The notes beneath the pieces were generated by a model. It was given only the letters and a program-made list of their open reading frames with translations, was not told where the DNA came from and made no database searches. 64,000 bases of DNA. It comes from Janthinobacterium lividum (GTDB lineage Bacteria > Pseudomonadota > Gammaproteobacteria > Burkholderiales > Burkholderiaceae_D). Both the position numbers and the translations under genes were made by a program. Below, piece after piece: positions 58,571-64,000 of the stretch (positions are counted from its first letter, which is position 1; the number at the start of each line of letters is the position of its first letter). Where the stretch lies: positions 2,666,001-2,730,000 of the forward strand of contig NZ_CP139976.1 in the NCBI RefSeq assembly GCF_034424625.1, given 5' to 3'.

Positions 58571-59499
58571 GCGCCACCGCTTTTCCCTCTTTCCCGGCTT
58601 TTGTGTCGGCCGGCGAAGCGTTGACGGACATGCTGCGCACGGGCGCGGACTCCTGGAACAGCCAGGTGGGCGGCTCGACCTGGAACGTGGCGCGCGTGAT
58701 GGCGCGCCTGGGCGTGCCCAGCGCCTTTGCGGGCGGCGTCAGCCTCGACGTCTTCGGCGACGCTCTGGCGCAGGCGACCGACGTGGCGGGCCTGGACATG
58801 CGGTTTTTGCAGCGCCATGCGAAGTCGCCGCTGCTGGCCATCGTGCATGAACTGCATCCGCCTACCTATTACTTCATCGGCGACGACAGCGCCGACCTGC
58901 ATTTCGACGCGTCGCTCCTGCCGGCCGGCTGGATGCAGGGGGCGCAATGGGTGCATTTCGGCGGCATCAGCCTGGCGCGCGAACCGCTGGCGGGCAAGCT
59001 GGTGGCGCTGGCGCAGGAGCTCAAGGCGGCTGGCGTGAAGATCAGCTACGACCCGAACTTCCGCATCATGATGGATGAACGCTATGACGCCACCCTGCGC
59101 CGCATGACGCAGCTGGCCGACGTGATCAAGGTGTCCGATGAAGACCTGGCGGGCCTGTTCCGCCATGACGACATCGATGGCGCGTTTGCCATGCTGCGCA
59201 GCTGGAATCCGCAAGCCACGTATTTGTATACGCGCGGCGCGCAGGGTGCGGCGCTGTACCAGGGCGAACAGACATGGCAGGCGGCACCGCCCGTCATCGA
59301 GGTGGTCGATTCGGTGGGGGCGGGCGACGCCAGCATCGGCGGCTTGCTGTACAGCCTGATGTACCGGCCCGATGCCAACGGCGGCCAGCACTTGCGCTTT
59401 GCCGTCGCGGCGGGCGCGGGCGCCTGCCTGGCGGCTGGTGGCTCGCCGCCGTCCGTGGAACTGGTGGAATCGCTGGCGGCGCGCACGGTGCTGCGCTAG
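58567..59499 (+). CDS. PfkB-family carbohydrate kinase (probable fructokinase)
   Basis: A 310-residue ribokinase-fold enzyme. GGSTWNVARVMARLGVPSAFAGGVSLDVFGD is the N-terminal PfkB signature region (in pieces), and DSVGAGDASIGG is the C-terminal signature with the catalytic Asp and ATP anion hole. It starts within the isomerase stop (ATGA). Together with the isomerase it would phosphorylate fructose with ATP. 2-Keto-3-deoxygluconate kinase is an alternative for the family; context favours fructose. Confidence 0.88.
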   Translation: MSATAFPSFPAFVSAGEALTDMLRTGADSWNSQVGGSTWNVARVMARLGVPSAFAGGVSLDVFGDALAQATDVAGLDMRFLQRHAKSPLLAIVHELHPPTYYFIGDDSADLHFDASLLPAGWMQGAQWVHFGGISLAREPLAGKLVALAQELKAAGVKISYDPNFRIMMDERYDATLRRMTQLADVIKVSDEDLAGLFRHDDIDGAFAMLRSWNPQATYLYTRGAQGAALYQGEQTWQAAPPVIEVVDSVGAGDASIGGLLYSLMYRPDANGGQHLRFAVAAGAGACLAAGGSPPSVELVESLAARTVLR

Positions 59500-59527
59500 C
59501 AGTACCAGCCCGGCGGTAAATGCCGAG

Positions 59528-59548
59528 GTCAGACCCGGCGGGTCTGAC
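59528..59548. repeat. Perfect inverted repeat GTCAGACCC
   Basis: GTCAGACCC-GGC-GGGTCTGAC, a 9-bp stem with a 3-base loop, covers the last codons and stop of the LacI gene and lies 29 bases after the kinase stop on the other strand. It shares the TCAGACCC core with the element at 24991. It may act as a bidirectional terminator without T-run. Confidence 0.6.
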
Positions 59549-60608
59549 TCCACGTAACGGGTCCCGTCGACGCCCGCTCCATCAAGGTAAACGCCATCAA
59601 ATGATGCGTGGCGGTGGCCGGTTCCCCCGCGCGGCGCTGGCGGATTTCGTCGATGACGAGATTGACGGCGGCGCGCGCCATGTCGGCGATGGGCTGGTGG
59701 ATGGTGGTCAGCTCGGGCCAGACGGTGGTGGCGACGGGCGTGTCGTCGAAGCCGCACACGCTCAATTCCGCCGGCACCTGCAAGCCCATGCCGTGCGCCA
59801 CGGCCAGGGTGGCGGCGGCCATGTCGTCGTTGCTGGCGAAGATGGCGCTCGGGTGCGGTTTCTGCGCCAGCAGCCGGCGCGCCGCGTCGAGTCCCGAGCG
59901 ATACGTAAAATAGCCTTGAGCGACCCTGTGCGGCGGCACCGGCAAGCCGGCTTCCCGCATGGCGTCCTCGAAGGCCTGGCGGCGCAGCAGGGCGGGCGTG
60001 TGCGCCGGATCGCCTTCGATGAAGCCGATGTCGCGGTGGCCCAGCGCGAGCAGGTGGCGCGTCATGGCCAGCGCGCCTTCGTAGTCGTCGATGCGCACGG
60101 CCGAGACGCCGGGCGAGGGGCGCGCCGTGGCCACGGCGATGGCCGGGATACCCATCCGGTTCAGTTGCGCCAGCACTTCCGGCGAATCGCACAGGGGCGG
60201 CGGCACGAGGATGCCATCCACGCCGGCCGCCACCAGGCAATCGATGCCGGCGCGCTGGCTGTCCAGGTCTTCGCAGCGTTCCAGCAGCAACTGGCCGCCG
60301 CCCTGGCGGCATTGATCCATGGCGCCAACTAAAAATTCGCTGAGGAAGGCTGCGCTCGGATTGCTGTACAACAGGCCGATGCGCAGGGTGCCCGTGCGCG
60401 CCGCCCTGGCCGCCAGGTTGGGCTGATAGCGCAGGCTGGCGATCGCCGCCTCGACCTTGTCGCGCGTGGCCGCGCTGACGCTGCTGCGTCCATTGATCAC
60501 GCGCGATACCGTCATGGCCGATACGCCGGCCACGCGCGCCACGTCATGCACGGTGGCGCCGTTGGCGGCATCAGGGGCGGCGTGCGCCGCCTTATTCGAG
60601 GTGGCCAC
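59529..60608 (-). CDS. LacI family transcriptional regulator
   Basis: A 359-residue repressor. The HTH reads VHDVARVAGVSAMTVSRVINGRSSVSAATRDKV, with the hinge helix LAARAARTG. The ligand domain is of the GntR/GalR type (FGDDTPVATT is replaced by CGFDDTPVATTVWPEL). A long N-terminal tail (about 18 residues, Ala-rich) precedes the HTH. The likely target is the palindrome before the isomerase gene; the likely inducer is mannose, fructose or a phosphate of it. It overlaps the Glk-HexR gene by 17 bases, so the two are coupled. A perfect inverted repeat covers its last codons. Confidence 0.93.
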   Translation of the reverse strand: MATSNKAAHAAPDAANGATVHDVARVAGVSAMTVSRVINGRSSVSAATRDKVEAAIASLRYQPNLAARAARTGTLRIGLLYSNPSAAFLSEFLVGAMDQCRQGGGQLLLERCEDLDSQRAGIDCLVAAGVDGILVPPPLCDSPEVLAQLNRMGIPAIAVATARPSPGVSAVRIDDYEGALAMTRHLLALGHRDIGFIEGDPAHTPALLRRQAFEDAMREAGLPVPPHRVAQGYFTYRSGLDAARRLLAQKPHPSAIFASNDDMAAATLAVAHGMGLQVPAELSVCGFDDTPVATTVWPELTTIHQPIADMARAAVNLVIDEIRQRRAGEPATATHHLMAFTLMERASTGPVTWSQTRRV

Positions 60609-62505
60609 CGAATTTCAGCTTGCCGCTGATGCGCATGCCGTGCAATTGGCCTTCTTCCAGTTCGGCGGCGCTGGTGCGCTGCGCCGTGTCGCGCCGCGCC
60701 AGTCCCACGGACAGGATATCGAGCATCATCAGCTGCAGCAGGCGCACGATCATGGGCACGAAATTGAGATTGCCTTCAGGGTGGTTCAAGGTCAGCAGCA
60801 CGTCGGCCAGCTTGGCCAGCGGCGAACCGCTGGCCGTGATCGCCAGCACGCGCGCGCCGCAGCCCTGCGCCACCTTGACGGTGCGCAGCAGGTCGGGCAG
60901 GGCGCCCGAGCGGGAAATGACCAGCGCCACGTCGCCCGGTTTCAGCATGGCGGCGCTCATTTCCTGCGCCTGCGGATCGGCAAAGAAGCTGCTGACGATG
61001 CCCAGGTTGAGCAGCTTGTGCTGCATGTCGTCGGCCACCACGCGGGCGCTGCCCACTGCCAGCAATTCCACGCGCTGTGCGCCGCGCAGCAGCTCGATGG
61101 CGGCCGTCAGCGCCTTCACGTCGAGCATGTCGCGCATGGCCAGCGCGGCCGAGGCGTTATTGCCCAACACCTTGCGCGCCAGTTCGGCGTCGGAGTCCGA
61201 GATCTCCACGTGGCAGTGGGCTACCGTAATGGCGCCGCCCGTCAGGCCGGACGCCAGCTTCAATTTGAAGTCGGCCAGGCCCTGCACGCCGATCGAGCGG
61301 CAAAAGCGCATCACGGTCGGCTGGCTCACGCCGACCCTCTGGGCGATTTCCGCGATCGGCAGGGTCAGCATGGCGTTCGGCTCCTTCAGCACCCAGTCGG
61401 CCACCTTGCATTCCGAGGGGCTCATGCGCCCGCGCGCCTGGCGCACGGATTCGAGCACGGGCGCGCCGGAATGGGCGCGCTTGAGCTTTTGCGCCAGGAT
61501 GGCGGCGATACCGAGGAACGTCGGCAGTTCGGCCGTGATCAGAAAGGTGGGGATCTGCGCCAGGTAGTCGTTCAGGCGGCCCTTTTGCTCGAAGCGGGCG
61601 CGGAACTGCGACTGCTCGAACAGGGGGCCCAGGCGCGGCACGATGCCCCCGCCTATATAGATGCCGCCCAGCGCGCCCAGGGTCATGGCCACGTTGCCGG
61701 CGATGGAGCCGAGGATGGCGCAGAAACAGTCCACCGCTTCAAGGCACACTTCGCATTCATTGTTCAGGGCGCGGCTGGTGATTTCGGCTGCCAGCAGCGG
61801 CAGCGCGTCGGGCTTGCCGGCGCGTTCGGACAGGGCGCGGTAGATCAGTTCCAGCCCGCGCCCGGAGGCGAGGCGTTCGGCCGAGACGTGCGACAGTTCG
61901 CGCCAGGCGAAGGACAGCACGTCCATCTCGCGCTGGTCGCAGGGCGCGAAGCTGACGTGGCCCCCTTCGCTGCCCAGCGCGATCCAGCGGTCTTCCGCGG
62001 GGATCATGCCCGACACGCCCAGGCCCGTACCCGAACCGAGCAGGCCGATGACGCTGTCGGCGCGCGCCATGCCGCCGCCGATCTGCAGGCGCTGGTCGGG
62101 CCGCAGATAGGGCAGGGCCATGGCCAGCGCCGTGAAGTCATTCACCACCAGCAGGGTGTCGAGGCCCAGCGTGGCGCGCATGGCCTCGATCGAGAAGAAC
62201 CAGTGATGGTTCATCATGCGGATAGTGTCGTCGTCGATGGGATTGGCGATGGCGATGGCCGCATGGCGCACGCGGGCCGAACCGGCGGCGCGCGCCTCGC
62301 TGCTATCCATATACGCGGTGATGGCGTCGAGCAGCGAAGCGTAGTCGTCGCAGGGCAGCACGGCCACCGCTTCCAGGTGGCCCTGGCGCGTCTCAAGCAC
62401 GAAACGGGCATTGGTGCCGCCGATGTCGGCCAGCAGGCGCGGCCCTTCACTGAATCGCTCCGCCGGATCGCTGCCTGCTACTTCCATTTTTTCATCAATT
62501 TTCAT
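60592..62505 (-). CDS. glk: Bifunctional glucokinase / RpiR (HexR)-type regulator
   Basis: A 637-residue fusion. Residues 22-340 are a glucokinase: LLADIGGTNARF (phosphate 1 loop, 24-35), VVNDFTALAMALP (catalytic Asp at about 123) and LLGSGTGLGVSG (155-166). Residues about 355-430 form the RpiR HTH (IAEIAQRVGVSQPTVMRFCRSIG), and about 460-610 a SIS domain (ELLAVGSARVVADD, ALVISRSGALPDLLRTVK) that binds phosphosugars such as KDPG. This fusion is established in beta-proteobacteria and links glucose phosphorylation to control of Entner-Doudoroff genes. It overlaps the LacI gene start. Confidence 0.95.
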   Translation of the reverse strand: MKIDEKMEVAGSDPAERFSEGPRLLADIGGTNARFVLETRQGHLEAVAVLPCDDYASLLDAITAYMDSSEARAAGSARVRHAAIAIANPIDDDTIRMMNHHWFFSIEAMRATLGLDTLLVVNDFTALAMALPYLRPDQRLQIGGGMARADSVIGLLGSGTGLGVSGMIPAEDRWIALGSEGGHVSFAPCDQREMDVLSFAWRELSHVSAERLASGRGLELIYRALSERAGKPDALPLLAAEITSRALNNECEVCLEAVDCFCAILGSIAGNVAMTLGALGGIYIGGGIVPRLGPLFEQSQFRARFEQKGRLNDYLAQIPTFLITAELPTFLGIAAILAQKLKRAHSGAPVLESVRQARGRMSPSECKVADWVLKEPNAMLTLPIAEIAQRVGVSQPTVMRFCRSIGVQGLADFKLKLASGLTGGAITVAHCHVEISDSDAELARKVLGNNASAALAMRDMLDVKALTAAIELLRGAQRVELLAVGSARVVADDMQHKLLNLGIVSSFFADPQAQEMSAAMLKPGDVALVISRSGALPDLLRTVKVAQGCGARVLAITASGSPLAKLADVLLTLNHPEGNLNFVPMIVRLLQLMMLDILSVGLARRDTAQRTSAAELEEGQLHGMRISGKLKFGGHLE

Positions 62506-62851
62506 GGCGGTGCCTAGTCTCGTTTGCGTGCGCTGTCATGGCGGCGCACTGTCGTTATGGCAAAAACCAAGGATTTTAATTCGTATACGTGCCGCGTGCC
62601 GAAAAATGCGGGGCACCCGCGCAAATGCTTGCACGCAGCGCCGGAAACGGGCGGCGCCAGCTGAAAAATCAGGGCGGTCAACCGGCAAATCCCTGCGCAA
62701 ATAAAGTGTCGCAGAGTAGTCGTAGGATTACAACATAATATGTTGATATTTGTTCGTAGTATAGTTACTATGTCCCTGCTGGAAAGAATTCTGGCCAGTA
62801 CATTCGGCCACGAATGACTAGATAAAAAATAAATTACTGAGGAGACTTACC
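62506..62851. other. Divergent intergenic region (346 bases)
   Basis: It lies between the Glk-HexR gene (minus) and the porin gene (plus). The right third is AT-rich and holds the porin promoter. The left part contains no recognisable gene; I saw no other motif I can support. Confidence 0.6.
62731..62771 (+). promoter_or_regulatory. Porin promoter with two palindromes
   Basis: -35 TTGATA (62743-62748), a 17-base spacer, and -10 TACTAT (62766-62771). The perfect palindrome CAACATAATATGTTG (62731-62745) overlaps the -35 box, and ATAGTTACTAT (62761-62771), with CGTAGT / ACTATG arms, overlaps the -10. Either could be an operator for a sugar regulator. The porin ATG lies 80 bases further and has GAGGAGA upstream. 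Confidence 0.65.
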
Positions 62852-64000
62852 ATGCTGCATCGCACCATGTTGAAGGCCGTGTTGAAGACACTGCCAGCTG
62901 CCATCGTCTTGGCCATCGCCAGCGGTTCCGCTGCCGCCGACCCAATGTACCCATCCGACTCCGAAGGCTTCCACGGCTACCTGCGCGCTGGCGCCGGCAG
63001 CAATACGTCGAGCGACGGCGGTTCGCAAGGCTGCTTCGGCCTGGGTGGCAATACCATGAAATATCGTCTGGGCAATGAGTGCGACGCCTACACGGAATTC
63101 GGCTACACCAAGTCTGTTGCCAAGTCCGGCGGCGTGAACTACCTGGCCACCATCTGGGTCAACGCCTACGCGCCAAACTCGGATTTCGGCGACAACAAAC
63201 TGGGCATCGTCAAGGCCTATGTCGAAGCGCAGGGACTCGATTTCCTGAACGGCGGCACGGCTTGGGTCGGCAAGCGTTTCTACTACCGTCCTGACATCCA
63301 CATGCTGGATCTGCAATACATCAACATGAACGGCACCGGCGCCGGCCTGGACCGCATTCCTGTTGGCCCGGGTAAATTCTCGTATGCCTTCTTCAAGGAC
63401 AACGACATCAATGCCCGCGATAAGAACACTGGCGCCATCACCGGCACCCGTTCCGCCGTGCGCCAGAACTTCATCTACGGCGAAATTCCCGTCAATGAAA
63501 ATGGCACCCTGGACCTGGCCGCGACCATCATCACGGCCGAAGGCAAGGACAACGACATCTACGGCCCGAAACATAACGGCTGGCAACTGTCGGCATTCCA
63601 CCGTCAAGGCAAAGTCTTCGGCGGCGGCAACACCTTCGGCGTGCAGTACGGCGTCGGCCCTGGTGTTGGCGGTGACGGCAACGGACAGTTCGGCGCCTCG
63701 GGCAGCACTTCCTACGGTTCTGACCGCAAGCGCACGCGCGTCTTCAATGACATGGCGATCCAGCCGATGGAAAACTTCGGCATGGAATTCGTCGCCCTGT
63801 GGCAAAAAGACGAATCGACCGCCGCCGGTTCCTCGACCTGGACCTCGGTCGGCGTGCGTCCTGTGTACGCATTCACCAACAACTTCAAGCTGGTGGGCGA
63901 ACTGGGCACGGACCGCGTGACGCAATCGGGCGGCCAGCCAGCCAAGCGCCTGACCAAGCTGACCATCGCACCGACGATCTCGGCCGGCCCTGGCCTGTGG
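62852..64000 (+). CDS. lamB: Maltoporin LamB-family porin (partial)
   Basis: An outer-membrane sugar channel that continues past the right edge; 383 residues are seen. The signal peptide MLHRTMLKAVLKTLPAAIVLAIASGSAAA (in pieces) ends near residue 29. The mature N-terminus EGFHGYLRAGAGSN, then CFGLGGNTMKYRLGNECDAYTEFG with two Cys, is the LamB hallmark, and KRFYYRPDIHMLDLQYINM is also conserved. LamB trimers admit maltose and other oligosaccharides; here, next to mannose and glucose genes, uptake of sugars in general is likely. GAGGAGA precedes ATG 62852. Confidence 0.93.
   Translation, partial: MLHRTMLKAVLKTLPAAIVLAIASGSAAADPMYPSDSEGFHGYLRAGAGSNTSSDGGSQGCFGLGGNTMKYRLGNECDAYTEFGYTKSVAKSGGVNYLATIWVNAYAPNSDFGDNKLGIVKAYVEAQGLDFLNGGTAWVGKRFYYRPDIHMLDLQYINMNGTGAGLDRIPVGPGKFSYAFFKDNDINARDKNTGAITGTRSAVRQNFIYGEIPVNENGTLDLAATIITAEGKDNDIYGPKHNGWQLSAFHRQGKVFGGGNTFGVQYGVGPGVGGDGNGQFGASGSTSYGSDRKRTRVFNDMAIQPMENFGMEFVALWQKDESTAAGSSTWTSVGVRPVYAFTNNFKLVGELGTDRVTQSGGQPAKRLTKLTIAPTISAGPGLW

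Noticed and set aside
62755..62772. CGTAGT / ACTATG dyad as a HexR operator
   Set aside because: The arms resemble the known HexR consensus but the spacing is 6 instead of 3 bases, so I list it only as a palindrome.
1..64000. CRISPR arrays, tRNA or rRNA genes, prophage, insertion sequences
   Set aside because: No regularly spaced direct repeats, no transposase or integrase, and no conserved RNA gene sequence was seen on reading the window.

Overview
The window reads as a chromosomal segment of a GC-rich betaproteobacterium of the Oxalobacteraceae, most likely Janthinobacterium or a close relative. Supporting signs are the subclass B3 metallo-beta-lactamase of the THIN-B type (known from J. 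lividum), the glucokinase-HexR fusion typical of beta-proteobacteria, and the cydABX operon with its CydX subunit. I saw no rRNA, tRNA, CRISPR array, prophage or insertion sequence. The window opens inside cydC and ends inside a maltoporin gene.

Layout. 1-3.4 kb: cytochrome bd oxidase operon (cydC end, cydA, cydB, cydX) closed by a strong terminator. 3.4-7.3 kb: small unknown proteins, a Cys-rich lipoprotein, a DUF1294 membrane protein, an O6-alkylguanine DNA repair protein and a nucleotidyltransferase. 7.3-14.8 kb: iron-linked genes, namely a Fur-box TonB-dependent receptor and a Fur-box PepSY/flavodoxin/ferredoxin-reductase fusion, with a hemerythrin and a long imperfect palindrome between them. 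14.8-20.7 kb: ilvE, secreted RNase T2, an MFS exporter, an acyl-CoA synthetase and a divergent Crp/Fnr regulator. 20.7-25 kb: a copper delivery group (DUF2946, SCO, PCuAC) and a TetR-Bcr/CflA efflux pair whose promoter carries two matching palindromes.

26-31 kb holds a beta-lactam response locus: a BlaI repressor, a membrane protein that fuses an M56 (BlaR1-type) metalloprotease to a complete S11 penicillin-binding domain, and a B3 metallo-beta-lactamase. A regularly spaced TCTAGA operator array covers the blaI promoter, and a 12-C tract lies before the lactamase gene. 31-39 kb: an MDR oxidoreductase with a LysR regulator, a second Fur-box TonB receptor, a DUF1624 membrane protein and a 623-residue protein I do not recognise. 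39-44 kb: a LysR regulator divergent from a branched-chain-amino-acid-type binding protein, followed by mmsA and mmsB (valine catabolism).

44.4-54.9 kb is the most notable block: five tightly packed genes coding for a DUF4132 (MolR/YehI-like) protein, a MoxR-type AAA+ ATPase, a DUF5682 protein, a VWA protein and a SWIM zinc-finger protein. Four of the five genes overlap or nearly touch. The set and order match the functionally undefined E. coli yehI-yehL-yehM-yehP-yehQ genes. 54.9-57.3 kb: a DUF1090 protein and two tandem Sel1-repeat proteins. 57.3-64 kb: a sugar locus with an AGE-family isomerase (probably mannose to fructose), a PfkB fructokinase, a LacI regulator with a candidate 18-bp operator, the Glk-HexR fusion and a LamB-type porin.
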